Below, piece after piece: positions 17,120-24,050 of a stretch of 30,687 nt of DNA. Numbering within the stretch: position 1 is the first letter of the stretch; each line of letters opens with the position of its first letter. The DNA comes from a virus: positions 1 to 30,687 of the IMG/VR virus record IMGVR_UViG_3300042389_000221; one strand, 5' to 3'. Made by a program: the position numbers and the translations under genes. Below the pieces are notes generated by a model. It worked only from the letters and a program-made list of their open reading frames with translations, was not told the origin of the DNA and made no database searches.

Positions 17120-17290
17120 ATGAAAAGGTTTTGGGGAGAGTTCGCAGGTCTTGTCTGGACATTGGCAGGAACTGGATTGGTACTCATCACCCTTTCAGGT
17201 ACAACACGCACAATGGGGTTGTGGATTAGCGCAATAGCGTTGACACTCAATCTTGTTGCATTGGCTCTATCTGGAGAAGAAGAAGAATGA
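17120..17290 (+). CDS. Small two-helix membrane protein, holin-like
   Basis: This 56-residue protein has two hydrophobic helices (about residues 7-25 and 31-50), a basic N-terminus (MKRF) and an acidic end (GEEEE). It overlaps the next membrane gene by ATGA and lies directly upstream of the endolysin, so a holin or antiholin role is plausible. AGAGAGACTAGG provides a partial ribosome-binding site. It is preceded by a 39-base gap that contains a TTGACA (17088-17093). Confidence 0.7.
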   Translation: MKRFWGEFAGLVWTLAGTGLVLITLSGTTRTMGLWISAIALTLNLVALALSGEEEE

Positions 17291-17538
17291 AAACACTGGT
17301 ATCTATCGTGCAGCGCATCATCAGCACATTCATTGTGAATGCAATGGCAATCATTGGTGGTGCATCAATACTTGGTGGAATCCCTGTCGCAAAGTCAGCG
17401 TTGCTTGCTGGCATCAGCGCAGTGGTCACAGTCATTGAGCGTTTAGCACGTGCATCTGTTGACGGCAATTTGACCACAGCAGAAATCAACGCAGCGTTCA
17501 CAGGTGTTGTCCCTGAAAAGAAAGATGAACAACAGTGA
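17287..17538 (+). CDS. Probable holin (r1t-like)
   Basis: This 83-residue protein has an amphipathic N-terminus and two membrane segments (about 11-30 and 33-52) separated by GGIPVAKSA, followed by an amphipathic VIERLARASVDGNLTTAEINAAF and a charged end. This pattern is typical of actinophage holins placed just before the endolysin. The next gene starts inside its end, with the GTG overlapping its stop codon. The holin would form holes that release the endolysin to the cell wall. Confidence 0.75.
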   Translation: MKTLVSIVQRIISTFIVNAMAIIGGASILGGIPVAKSALLAGISAVVTVIERLARASVDGNLTTAEINAAFTGVVPEKKDEQQ

Positions 17539-18125
17539 AGTATCCATATCAGAAACTTGTATTGCCATCTGTCTTGAAGGGTCAGGTGAACGGCAGACTT
17601 GATAAGTCTTTGCTGGCACGCGTGAACACAGGTGGCAAGATGGTCAAGCCTGCAGCAGTTGCATTCAATGCTTTGTATGAAGAAGCAAAGAAGGCTGGAA
17701 TCACACTGCGCAACATTGGTGACTATCGTTCGTACGAAGGACAGTTGGCAATGTTCCTTGACCGTTACGAACCAGCAAAACCAAATGACCCACGATTGAA
17801 CAAGCCACGTACAGTCACGCGCAAGTTTGAAGGCAAGGTGTGGATTCTCAAAAAAGGCAAAGCACCATCTGCTGCACCAGACCCCACAGGCAAGTCAGGT
17901 TCAAACCATGGTTGGGGTCTTGCAATTGATTTGGCTGTTGAAGGTAAAGGTGGACAGATTGTTGCGCTTGCTTCTGCAAAGCGTGCGTTGAAGTTCATGT
18001 GTGAGACAGCACCCAAGTATGGGTTCTTTCTTCAGGGTGATAATCCAAAGTCACCTGAGTTTGAAGCGTGGCATTGGCAGTATTGCGCTGGTGATTCCAC
18101 GCCACCTGCGTTGCAGGTTCAGTAG
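17535..18125 (+). CDS. Endolysin, D-Ala-D-Ala carboxypeptidase-like (peptidase M15)
   Basis: This 196-residue zinc peptidase cleaves cell wall peptides for lysis. Zinc ligands are visible as His125 and Asp132 in SGSNHGWGLAID and His180 in EAWHWQY, with Glu177 as likely catalytic base. YRSYEGQLAMFLDRY (residues 64-78) is also characteristic. No signal peptide is present, consistent with release by the adjacent holin, and no separate wall-binding domain is seen. The start is GTG, overlapping the holin stop. Confidence 0.92.
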   Translation: MKYPYQKLVLPSVLKGQVNGRLDKSLLARVNTGGKMVKPAAVAFNALYEEAKKAGITLRNIGDYRSYEGQLAMFLDRYEPAKPNDPRLNKPRTVTRKFEGKVWILKKGKAPSAAPDPTGKSGSNHGWGLAIDLAVEGKGGQIVALASAKRALKFMCETAPKYGFFLQGDNPKSPEFEAWHWQYCAGDSTPPALQVQ

Positions 18126-18131
18126 GTCATG

Positions 18132-18167
18132 GGTGGGGCTGGTTGCTGTCCATCAGCCCTGCCCACC
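18132..18167 (+). terminator. Possible terminator after the endolysin gene
   Basis: GGTGGGGCTG (18132-18141) can pair with CAGCC and CCACC (18154-18167) with a four-base bulge. The outer GTAGGT/ACCTAC (18122-18127 and 18165-18170) offers an alternative pairing. No T-run follows. It would separate the late structural/lysis transcript from the promoter below. Confidence 0.4.
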
Positions 18168-18170
18168 TAC

Positions 18171-18242
18171 CTGAAACCCTTGCGCCATAAGGCTTTGGGG
18201 AATAGTTGCATCTCCCCTGATAAATGGTGCTAATCTGTCTGC
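18171..18242 (+). promoter_or_regulatory. Leaderless promoter with upstream dyad element (copy 1)
   Basis: The dyad AAACCCTTG-N6-AAGG (18174-18192, extended by CTTTGG) lies upstream of TTGCAT (-35, 18206-18211). A 19-base spacer and a TGC-extended -10 TAATCT (18231-18236) follow. The ATG of the next gene begins six bases later, where transcription should start. The dyad centre is 60 bases upstream of that ATG. The same layout recurs at 23120 and 26865. Confidence 0.75.
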
Positions 18243-18644
18243 ATGACATCACGCAAGCACAACACACTTCTTCCACGCACAATCATCTTTGTTGCAACCA
18301 AAGCAGGCATGGAAATAGTCGCAAAAGACAATGCACCACAGCGTTGGGTCAAGTCCATCAGCAAGTCTGGTGAATTGACATATACAACAGACCCACGCAT
18401 GGCACGCCGATTCAAAACAAAAGAAGCAGCAATTGCTGTTTGCAACAACTACGCATCAGCAATCGTGATTGAACTTTATGTTGATGAACTGCGCTGGACA
18501 GACCCTGCTGATGATTGTGGTTTCACTTACATGGGCTACTACAACGGCAAGACTGGTTTGAACTACAACCTTGGAACAGGTGAACCTGTGCAACCACCAG
18601 CGAACTACACGCGCATGATGGAAATCTTGAATGGTGGTGAGTGA
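18243..18644 (+). CDS. Hypothetical protein from a leaderless message
   Basis: This 133-residue protein has no recognised family. The N-terminal half has alternating strands and helix (RTIIFVATKAGMEIVAKDNAPQRWVKSIS, then DPRMARRFKTKEAAIAVCNNY), resembling small phage proteins that read a value and adjust it. The second half has DCGFTYMGYYNGKTGLNY. No signal peptide or membrane segment. The ATG is six bases after a -10 box, with no Shine-Dalgarno sequence. It is the first gene of a three-gene unit ending at a strong terminator. Confidence 0.75.
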   Translation: MTSRKHNTLLPRTIIFVATKAGMEIVAKDNAPQRWVKSISKSGELTYTTDPRMARRFKTKEAAIAVCNNYASAIVIELYVDELRWTDPADDCGFTYMGYYNGKTGLNYNLGTGEPVQPPANYTRMMEILNGGE

Positions 18645-18838
18645 TGAACACACCATTGACACACCAACTGCAATCAGGAACAGTCACCTATCTTGACCCA
18701 CAGATGCAACAGCAATCAGTGCAGGGTGATTTCTACATTCAGCACAACAACATTGTGGTCTGTCGCAAAGTACGTGGGCGCAATATGTTTGCACTGTGTC
18801 ACATTGATTCAGTGCTGGACTTCACACCAGCCGAATAG
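18644..18838 (+). CDS. Hypothetical small protein
   Basis: This 64-residue protein is coupled to the preceding stop (TGATG), with GGTGGTGAG as a likely ribosome-binding site. It is probably beta-rich (GTVTYLDPQ, then GDFYIQHNNIVVCRKV and MFALCHIDSVLDF), like a small SH3/OB-type fold. The function is not recognised. An in-frame GTG three bases earlier is possible but is less well placed. Confidence 0.65.
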   Translation: MNTPLTHQLQSGTVTYLDPQMQQQSVQGDFYIQHNNIVVCRKVRGRNMFALCHIDSVLDFTPAE

Positions 18839-18853
18839 AGAACAGCAGAAGAT

Positions 18854-19099
18854 ATGAACAAGACAGGCTTCACCAATCAATCCAAAGCCAAATGCAAAAC
18901 CTGTGCAACAGTCATTGCTGCTGGAACAGGAATCTACGACAACGGCAGCACATACTGCACTGAAACAACCATCTATCAAGATGGTGATGACACGTGGTTC
19001 TTGTGCTTGCCTGCATACAACTTACGCACGAACAGCAATCATCAAGACATTGATGCTGCATATCTTGCAGAGAAAAAGCGTCGCACTTCACGACAATAG
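18854..19099 (+). CDS. Hypothetical small zinc-binding-type protein
   Basis: This 81-residue protein has a CxxC (residues 15-18, KCKTCATVIAAGTGIYDNG) followed by further Cys at about 35 and 51, which suggests a zinc-ribbon-like fold. The end is basic (EKKRRTSRQ). It is the last plus-strand gene before the terminator hairpin and faces the convergent minus-strand genes. Small CxxC proteins of this sort are common in actinophage accessory regions, but their roles are unknown. Confidence 0.7.
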   Translation: MNKTGFTNQSKAKCKTCATVIAAGTGIYDNGSTYCTETTIYQDGDDTWFLCLPAYNLRTNSNHQDIDAAYLAEKKRRTSRQ

Positions 19100-19104
19100 A
19101 AAAA

Positions 19105-19146
19105 GCCCCACAGCAGGCAGGAAACCAAACAAGCCTGCTGTGGGGA
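19105..19146. terminator. Bidirectional terminator hairpin between convergent operons
   Basis: CCCCACAGCAGGC (19106-19118) and GCCTGCTGTGGGG (19133-19145) form a perfect 13-bp stem with a 14-base loop. A run of five A residues (19100-19104) precedes it, giving a U-tract for the minus-strand transcript. For the plus strand the downstream ATCTTT is weaker. It separates the plus-strand unit ending at 19099 and the minus-strand unit ending at 19152. Confidence 0.9.
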
Positions 19147-19151
19147 CATCT

Positions 19152-19409
19152 TTACAGTGACCACCATTCCCTGCCCCACATGGCAGATGGGTGGCAACCA
19201 AGCCTGATGGCGATTCTGTCGGCGCGTGAATAGTGAATCGTTGCTGAACCTTCAGATGCACGCCACTTCATAAGTGTGCCTACATTGACACCAAGCAGGT
19301 CTGCAGCGTCTCGCACAGGTAGGTCATTGACCACGCGCAGAATTGGTGTTGTTGATAGGCGTGCTGTCCGTTCACGCTTCCAGACATCTTCAACACCAAC
19401 TTCTGCCAT
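19152..19409 (-). CDS. Small DNA-binding protein, helix-turn-helix (excisionase-like)
   Basis: This 85-residue protein has a helix-turn-helix at about 31-50 (PVRDAADLLGVNVGTLMKWR), similar to MerR/excisionase-like small regulators. A C-terminal motif follows (residues 60-85, YSRADRIAIRLGCHPSAMWGREWW). The C-terminal motif recurs in the protein at 29218, so it appears to be a shared module. It is translated just after the Cro-like gene, 3 bases downstream. There is no integrase in the window, so it may regulate transcription rather than excision. Confidence 0.75.
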   Translation of the reverse strand: MAEVGVEDVWKRERTARLSTTPILRVVNDLPVRDAADLLGVNVGTLMKWRASEGSATIHYSRADRIAIRLGCHPSAMWGREWWSL

Positions 19410-19412
19410 GCG

Positions 19413-19670
19413 TCAACTTTCTGTGTGCTGCCAATAAGCAATCGCCATAATCACTGAACCTTGTGTTGCACCTGTTGCTTCTTCAATTGCTGCAAGATGG
19501 TTCACTGATGGCAGGGTCTTTCCTTGTTCCCATGAACTAACCAATGGCTGTGTCACGTTGATGCGCTTTGATAGTTCACGCTGGCTGATACCTGCATTCA
19601 TGCGTGCAGCAAGCAACACTGTTGCACATTGCTTCAACTGTTCTGCTGGCACTTCTTGTTTCTTTGGCAT
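19413..19670 (-). CDS. Cro/CI-type helix-turn-helix repressor
   Basis: This 85-residue protein has an HTH_3 domain at about residues 11-75: LKQCATVLLAARMNAGISQ, RELSKRINVTQPLVSSWEQGK and a third helix LPSVNHLAAIEEATG. It is likely a DNA-binding repressor or Cro-like protein. The start is the ATG with AGGACAG upstream. An upstream in-frame extension of 68 residues would run back through the transglycosylase gene and is not used. It lies in a minus-strand operon. Its target may be the dyads upstream of the leaderless promoters or sites in the 20173-20387 region. That is inference. Confidence 0.85.
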   Translation of the reverse strand: MPKKQEVPAEQLKQCATVLLAARMNAGISQRELSKRINVTQPLVSSWEQGKTLPSVNHLAAIEEATGATQGSVIMAIAYWQHTES

Positions 19671-19695
19671 GGTTTGCTGTCCTGTCCTAGAAGGG

Positions 19696-20172
19696 TTACT
19701 TGTTACTGATAGTAGCAGTGCTTGTTGCTTTCCAATGAGAACTGCCACCATTGTTCCAAAGATATGCAGCAACTGCGATATTGCATGAAGGCTTCTGAAG
19801 TATAAGAACATCTGATGATTTGCAGAGTGCTTTGGTAACAGACTTCCACGTTGAATTGATTTGAAGCAACCCAATGTCGTAAGACTTCACAGCACTGCAC
19901 TTTCTGTATGTTCGTGCTGGTGACAACTTGCAATTCTTGTGCGATTTGTTCTTGTGATAGTTCCAGCCGATAGCACGTGGTTGGCAACGACTTTCACGAA
20001 ACATGATTGGCGCGAACACTCTGACAGGCAGACCAGCCTTGCGCAGTGCGTCATGCCATTCAGGGCAGGGCAACCCTTTGATGGGTGCTGCGTCTGCGTC
20101 ACGCAGCGAGAAGGTGAGAAGTAGAAGATTGATGATGAATGCAATGATGATGAATCGGAATGTTCGTGTCAT
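19696..20172 (-). CDS. Secreted lysozyme-like transglycosylase
   Basis: This 158-residue protein has an N-terminal signal sequence (residues 1-29, hydrophobic FIIIAFIINLLLLTF, then ADAA cleavage region). The lysozyme fold shows catalytic Glu60 in PIMFRESRC, YDIGLLQIN (98-106) and the NNGG-x-HW end (141-146). Six cysteines at 36, 63, 81, 92, 117 and 130 suggest disulfides, as expected for an exported enzyme. It would cut peptidoglycan glycan strands. It sits beside repressor-like genes on the minus strand rather than in the lysis cassette. AGGAAAGG upstream is a strong ribosome-binding site. Confidence 0.85.
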   Translation of the reverse strand: MTRTFRFIIIAFIINLLLLTFSLRDADAAPIKGLPCPEWHDALRKAGLPVRVFAPIMFRESRCQPRAIGWNYHKNKSHKNCKLSPARTYRKCSAVKSYDIGLLQINSTWKSVTKALCKSSDVLILQKPSCNIAVAAYLWNNGGSSHWKATSTATISNK

Positions 20173-20300
20173 GGTTGTGCCTTTCCTGCCACGCTCAATG
20201 GGTGTTTCAGGGTTGCTGGCTGTCTATGTACCCATCTGGCGTTTGCGCTTGTCTGAAGCCCATACAGCGTTGCTGGTAGTGCGCTGGCAGATTGTGTATG

Positions 20301-20315
20301 ACCACCTGTGGTGGT
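20301..20315. repeat. 15-base dyad in the minus-strand intergenic region
   Basis: ACCACC and GGTGGT are perfect arms around TGT. It lies in the 215-base space between the replication-initiator gene and the transglycosylase gene and could be an operator for the latter. Nothing else clear is seen in this space: no convincing -35/-10 pair could be fixed on the minus strand. Confidence 0.4.
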
Positions 20316-20387
20316 TGAGTAGGGGACAGGTTCAGGTTCTACCCTAGACAGACCCTGTGCCATTTCCGTGTCACCTGTCTGAAATCC

Positions 20388-21152
20388 TTACTGTGTGCGA
20401 CATTCGCACCAGCGTGATTTGTGTTGCTGTTCATCAGCGTCAAAGTCAACAATGAAACCAGCACCACCACACACAACACAATCAGCATCACCAATGACAT
20501 CTGGCATGATGCGCTTCACCAACGCAGGCTGAGTCGCAATCAACTTGTTCAACTGCACATCAAGCATTGTTGCGCTAGGCACACTCAACTGCATCAACGC
20601 TGTCGTGACCTGCTGTTCAGTCCAGCCAGACTTCAATGCACCATTGATGATTGCCAGCAGTGAATGCCATGCACCCTTTCCTGTTGGTGTCTTTCCACCT
20701 GTTCGTTCTTTGTATGCAGTCCACCATTGTTCAGCAATTGACTGCGCAGCAGTAGGTTCTTGACTTTGTTTCACACTGACTATGGTTTCTGTGTCGTTTT
20801 TGTCCCTACCCCTTGTGGCGATTTTGTCGCTAGGTAGGGACATTTCTGACGCTACCTGTGGAACAGTTATCACTTGATAGTGATTGCTTGTCAGGTCACC
20901 ATTTGCGCTCACACGTTGACGCTTGTTGACAGCACCAATTGCAATCAGTTCTGTCAATGCTCTATCAATTGACTTGACTGTGCAGTTGCATTTGGCTGCA
21001 AGTGTTGCGCGTGATGGGTGGCATTCACCTGTGTCTTTGTCTGCATATCGTTGCAACGTGGCGTACAGTCGCACAGCAGTTGCTGTGATGTCTGCGTACA
21101 AGACCCATTCAGGAATGATGCTGAAGTAGTTATCTGCTGTGATGCGTTTCAT
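20388..21152 (-). CDS. Replication initiator-like protein (winged helix plus C-terminal zinc motif)
   Basis: This 254-residue protein has three parts. The first (1-95) is a winged helix-turn-helix of the type found in phage initiator and DnaD-like proteins (IPEWVLYADITATAVRLYATLQRYADKDTGECHPSRATLA, then CTVKSIDRALTELIAIGAV). The second (about 135-215) is helical, resembling a DnaD-like domain. The third is a Cys motif (C225, C228, C249, C251) typical of a zinc site. In the absence of polymerase or helicase genes, it probably loads the host machinery. The start is the ATG after GGTAGGA. An upstream in-frame ATG adds 23 unlikely residues. Confidence 0.75.
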   Translation of the reverse strand: MKRITADNYFSIIPEWVLYADITATAVRLYATLQRYADKDTGECHPSRATLAAKCNCTVKSIDRALTELIAIGAVNKRQRVSANGDLTSNHYQVITVPQVASEMSLPSDKIATRGRDKNDTETIVSVKQSQEPTAAQSIAEQWWTAYKERTGGKTPTGKGAWHSLLAIINGALKSGWTEQQVTTALMQLSVPSATMLDVQLNKLIATQPALVKRIMPDVIGDADCVVCGGAGFIVDFDADEQQHKSRWCECRTQ

Positions 21153-21237
21153 TGTTCCTACCGTTGACAGTTGATGCGACAGCCAGAGATACAATGACAT
21201 CTGGCTTCTTGTCCCCCACAAGGATTCATCAAGATAG

Positions 21238-21275
21238 TGCCTGTGTGCATCTCTATGTGAGAACGCACACAGGCA
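21238..21275. repeat. 11-bp inverted repeat in the divergent promoter region
   Basis: TGCCTGTGTGC (21238-21248) and GCACACAGGCA (21265-21275) are perfect arms, with an inner TCTC/GAGA pairing. It lies between the divergent initiator-like gene (21152) and the exonuclease gene (21335), in a 182-base spacer. It could be an operator, a transcript hairpin, or part of a replication origin. A smaller inverted repeat (GCCAGA/TCTGGC) lies at about 21182-21205. Confidence 0.75.
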
Positions 21276-21334
21276 TTGTCATTTATCAGCAACAGTTCTC
21301 AAAGGCTGACACACCCATCTGACAAACTGCCAGC

Positions 21335-22255
21335 ATGAAAACAATTCAGAAACCAGAACACGGCAGCCTTCAATGGTTAGAGACACGACACAAGCACAAC
21401 GGTAGAACAATCGTTGGTGCTTCAGAAGTGTCAGCAATCATGGGTGTCAATCCATACAAAACAATTACAGACCTAGCCATTGAGAAACTGCAGCCACCAA
21501 TGGTGCGCGACAAGAATGACGCAATGAAGCGTGGCATCTTTCTTGAACAGGGATTGCTTGACTACGCCAGCGCAGAACTTGGTTGCACAATCGTGACACC
21601 AGCAGAAATGTATTTGAATGACAGAATCATCAGCACACTTGATGGTGTCACCAATCAGGCTTCACGATTGTTTGAAGCAAAAACCACAACAGGGTGGGTA
21701 CAAGGTGACGCGCCATTGCCAGAATGGTTTTGGCAAGCACAAGCGCAGATGTATTGCACTGGCTGCACCACAGTCACATTCATTGTTCTTGACCGTCAAC
21801 TACGCATCACAATGTTTGACATCACACGTGATGATGAATCAATTGCAGTGATGGTTGAAAAAGTTGAAGCGTTCTGCACAGCGATTGACAATGAATCCTT
21901 GCCTGATGACAGCCCATTGACAGCAGAGCAGGTCACTGCACTGCACCCACAACCAGATGCAGGCGAGATTGAACTAGGCGCAGCAGGGCTGGAACTACTG
22001 CAACGCTGGCAATCAGCAAAAGAAATGCTGAAGCATTACGAACAAGAAGAACAATCACTGAAAGATGCGCTTGCAAATCTTCTGCGCAACCATGACGCAG
22101 GCACGATTGACGGTCAAAAGGTTGTCACATTCAAATCACAGAACACCACACGCTTTGACCAGAAAGCATTTGGGGAAGCACACCCTGACCTAGTCAAGCA
22201 GTATCAGAAAGCGTCATCATTCAGGGTGCTGCGACCAGTGAAGGGTGCAATCTGA
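21335..22255 (+). CDS. YqaJ-type recombination exonuclease
   Basis: This 306-residue nuclease of the lambda-exonuclease fold (YqaJ family) would chew 5' ends for recombination. Catalytic residues are visible: Glu71 in RGIFLEQGLLDYA, Asp103 in ISTLDG, and Glu114 and Lys116 in LFEAKTT. VGASEVSAIMG (about 27-37) is also typical. It is paired with the ERF annealing gene, which starts at its stop codon (TGATG). No Shine-Dalgarno sequence is seen at the ATG, and a possible -10 CAAACT lies six bases upstream. Confidence 0.93.
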   Translation: MKTIQKPEHGSLQWLETRHKHNGRTIVGASEVSAIMGVNPYKTITDLAIEKLQPPMVRDKNDAMKRGIFLEQGLLDYASAELGCTIVTPAEMYLNDRIISTLDGVTNQASRLFEAKTTTGWVQGDAPLPEWFWQAQAQMYCTGCTTVTFIVLDRQLRITMFDITRDDESIAVMVEKVEAFCTAIDNESLPDDSPLTAEQVTALHPQPDAGEIELGAAGLELLQRWQSAKEMLKHYEQEEQSLKDALANLLRNHDAGTIDGQKVVTFKSQNTTRFDQKAFGEAHPDLVKQYQKASSFRVLRPVKGAI

Positions 22256-22983
22256 TGTCTGAAATATTCAAAGCATTGAATGAAGTGATGAAAGAAGTTG
22301 GTGCTGTTCGCAAGAACGAACGCAACACACATCAGAACTTCAACTTTCGTGGCATTGATTCAGTCATCAATGCTGTGTCACCAGCGTTCAGGAAGCATGG
22401 CATCTTCTGCACACCATCAGTCATCAGCAGTGAATATGAATCTGTGCAGGTGGGACAGAACAGAACAGTGATGGGTCATGCGCGTGTGATGGTCACGTAC
22501 ACATTCCATGCAACAGATGGAACATCAGTGCAAGCAACTGTCAGTGCAGAATCAATGGACAGTGGAGACAAAGCAACAGCAAAAGCAATGAGTGTTGCTT
22601 ATCGCACAGCACTACTGCAGACACTGTGCCTACCAACAGATGACGCAGACCCTGATGCAGACACATATGAACGCTCACCAGTTACTGCACCAGAACGCAA
22701 ACAAGAAACAGTACGAACACCACGCGCACCACAAACAAACAACAACAGCAATCAACAACAGCAACGCAAAGCACCACTGCGAAGTGATGCACAAGCAAAC
22801 CTGATGCGCTCACTACTTGAACAATGTGAAGTTGATGAACAACTTGTGATTGATTCATTCAAAGTGCGCATTGATGAAGCAACAGTTCCACAAGCAAAAA
22901 CAATCATTGATGCGTTACTGCGTTTGAAGAAGAATGAAATTGAAATTGAAATCAATGCAGATGGCACACCAATCATTCGTTGA
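22255..22983 (+). CDS. erf: ERF-family single-strand annealing protein
   Basis: This 242-residue recombinase anneals complementary strands. The N-terminal domain (1-140) matches ERF proteins: VRKNERNTHQNFNFRGIDSVINAVSPAFRKHGI, then VMGHARVMVTYTFHATDGTS and GDKATAKAMSVAYRTALLQTLCLPTDDADPD. A polar Gln/Asn/Pro-rich linker (about 155-175) separates it from a C-terminal helical domain that often binds partner proteins. It overlaps the exonuclease gene by one base, a conserved pairing in phages. Confidence 0.92.
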   Translation: MSEIFKALNEVMKEVGAVRKNERNTHQNFNFRGIDSVINAVSPAFRKHGIFCTPSVISSEYESVQVGQNRTVMGHARVMVTYTFHATDGTSVQATVSAESMDSGDKATAKAMSVAYRTALLQTLCLPTDDADPDADTYERSPVTAPERKQETVRTPRAPQTNNNSNQQQQRKAPLRSDAQANLMRSLLEQCEVDEQLVIDSFKVRIDEATVPQAKTIIDALLRLKKNEIEIEINADGTPIIR

Positions 22984-23152
22984 TGGTGACTTGTTCAAGG
23001 TTGCGAATCAACGTGGTGTGTTCGTGTTCAGGGGCTGGAATGCTGATGGGTCTGTCAGGTGTTTTGGTGGCACTAGGGGCAGGGAAAGATGGCGCAGTTT
23101 CCCTGTGTCAGCAGGGCTGAAACCCTTGCAAAATAAGGACTTGAAGAAATGA
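22961..23152 (+). CDS. Small protein overlapping the ERF end, unknown
   Basis: This 63-residue ORF overlaps the ERF gene by 23 bases in another frame. The sequence DGDLFKVANQRGVFVFRGWNADGSVRCFGGTRGRERWRSF looks like a real small beta protein of a kind seen in actinophage accessory regions. The start is uncertain: in-frame ATGs at 22934, 22955 and 22961 all lie within ERF coding sequence, and no clear ribosome-binding site picks one. Its 3' end contains the dyad of the next promoter. Confidence 0.6.
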   Translation: MAHQSFVDGDLFKVANQRGVFVFRGWNADGSVRCFGGTRGRERWRSFPVSAGLKPLQNKDLKK

Positions 23153-23189
23153 CTTGCAAGCCATGAAAAGTTGTGCTTATAATCCCTGT
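23117..23189 (+). promoter_or_regulatory. Leaderless promoter with upstream dyad element (copy 2)
   Basis: AAACCCTTG-N6-AAGG (23120-23138) is followed by TTGCAA (-35, 23154-23159), an 18-base spacer and a perfect TATAAT (23178-23183). The ATG of the next gene is six bases on. The dyad centre is 61 bases upstream of the ATG. The preceding CTGAAACCCTTGC run is the same as in copy 1. The dyad is inside the end of the small coding region at 22961-23152. Confidence 0.75.
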
Positions 23190-23525
23190 ATGGAAACAAC
23201 ATCAATCAAGTCAGAAAAAAGTTACCCCACTTACCGTGACCCCAACGGCGTTCTGTGCGCATTCAAAGGTGTCACTGAAGGTTCACGTGGCAAGCGTTTG
23301 GTGGCATACATCAAGCGTGATGACCGTGAATGGATTGACGGTCGCACAACAGTTCCTGCTGGTGAATGGGTCATCTTTGGTAACTCAGTAAATGTTGATG
23401 CTATGGACAGGCGCGTGCGCTGGCGACAGAACAACGGCTGGTGCGTGCGATACTGCTGGATTGACATTGACAACCCAATGACCCTGAAGCAAATCGCAGC
23501 CTTCAACAACATCATCAACCAATAA
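23190..23525 (+). CDS. Hypothetical protein from a leaderless message (MET-start family)
   Basis: This 111-residue protein begins METTSIKS. The start is set by TATAAT six bases upstream, although an in-frame ATG exists further up. The body has an alternating beta pattern with many charged residues (LVAYIKRDDREWIDGRTTVPAGEWVIFGN, then VRWRQNNGWCVRYCWIDIDNPM), a soluble small-domain look. There is no family that I recognise. It shares only its start region with the other leaderless genes at 25166, 26934 and 27188. Confidence 0.75.
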   Translation: METTSIKSEKSYPTYRDPNGVLCAFKGVTEGSRGKRLVAYIKRDDREWIDGRTTVPAGEWVIFGNSVNVDAMDRRVRWRQNNGWCVRYCWIDIDNPMTLKQIAAFNNIINQ

Positions 23526-23555
23526 CCAACAACAATCAACAAAGGAAACCAAGTC

Positions 23556-24050
23556 ATGAAAAAGTCAGAGATTGAAACAATCATCACAGCAACACCAGAA
23601 GCAATCTTCACAGAGAACACAAAGTTTGGTGACAACTTCATCATTGTGGGCTTTGCACATCATCACAAGAACAAATATTCAAACGGCACGATTGTTGCAC
23701 AGGTCAAGCGTGTGTATTTCTACAAGGGTGAAGTCAGCGTGTCAGACACAGTTCAACGCAAGTCACTGCGCACAATCGTTGATACACAGTGGCTATCACT
23801 GAAGGAATATGAGACATACTCAATCCAGAAGGAACAGCGTCAACAGAACGCAGCGCAGTATCGCAAGCAACAACAAACACTGATGAGCGACATCAAGCCT
23901 GAACTGTATGAAGCATTGAAGGCTTGTGGCATTGACAACAAAGCATGGAACTTTGGTGACCCCACGTTCAAGATTGAAGTTGATGTAGACAATGCAGAAC
24001 AACTGTTGAAGGTTCTGCGAGCATTCGCAGCACAGCAGGTAACAGCATGA
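23556..24050 (+). CDS. Hypothetical protein
   Basis: This 164-residue protein is preceded by the recurring AAAGGAAACCAA ribosome-binding element at 23541-23552. The N-terminal about 80 residues are beta-rich (NFIIVGFAHHHKNKYSNGTIVAQVKRVYFYKGEV). The middle is a Gln-rich helix (SIQKEQRQQNAAQYRKQQQTLM) and the C-terminus is an alpha/beta region. No catalytic motif is seen. It overlaps the winged-helix gene by ATGA, suggesting a common transcript. Confidence 0.75.
   Translation: MKKSEIETIITATPEAIFTENTKFGDNFIIVGFAHHHKNKYSNGTIVAQVKRVYFYKGEVSVSDTVQRKSLRTIVDTQWLSLKEYETYSIQKEQRQQNAAQYRKQQQTLMSDIKPELYEALKACGIDNKAWNFGDPTFKIEVDVDNAEQLLKVLRAFAAQQVTA

Noticed and set aside
16645-17250. 201-codon open frame on the minus strand
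   Set aside because: It lies opposite the Thr/Pro-rich PA14 gene; its Ser/Val-rich sequence is a mirror of low-complexity coding on the plus strand and has no ribosome-binding site.
19152-19409. Excisionase as evidence of a temperate phage
   Set aside because: No integrase or clear attachment site was found, and a small helix-turn-helix protein can have other roles.
20355-20395. CTGAAATCCTTACTG as a fourth copy of the dyad
   Set aside because: It lacks the AAGG right arm and a suitable promoter at the right spacing.
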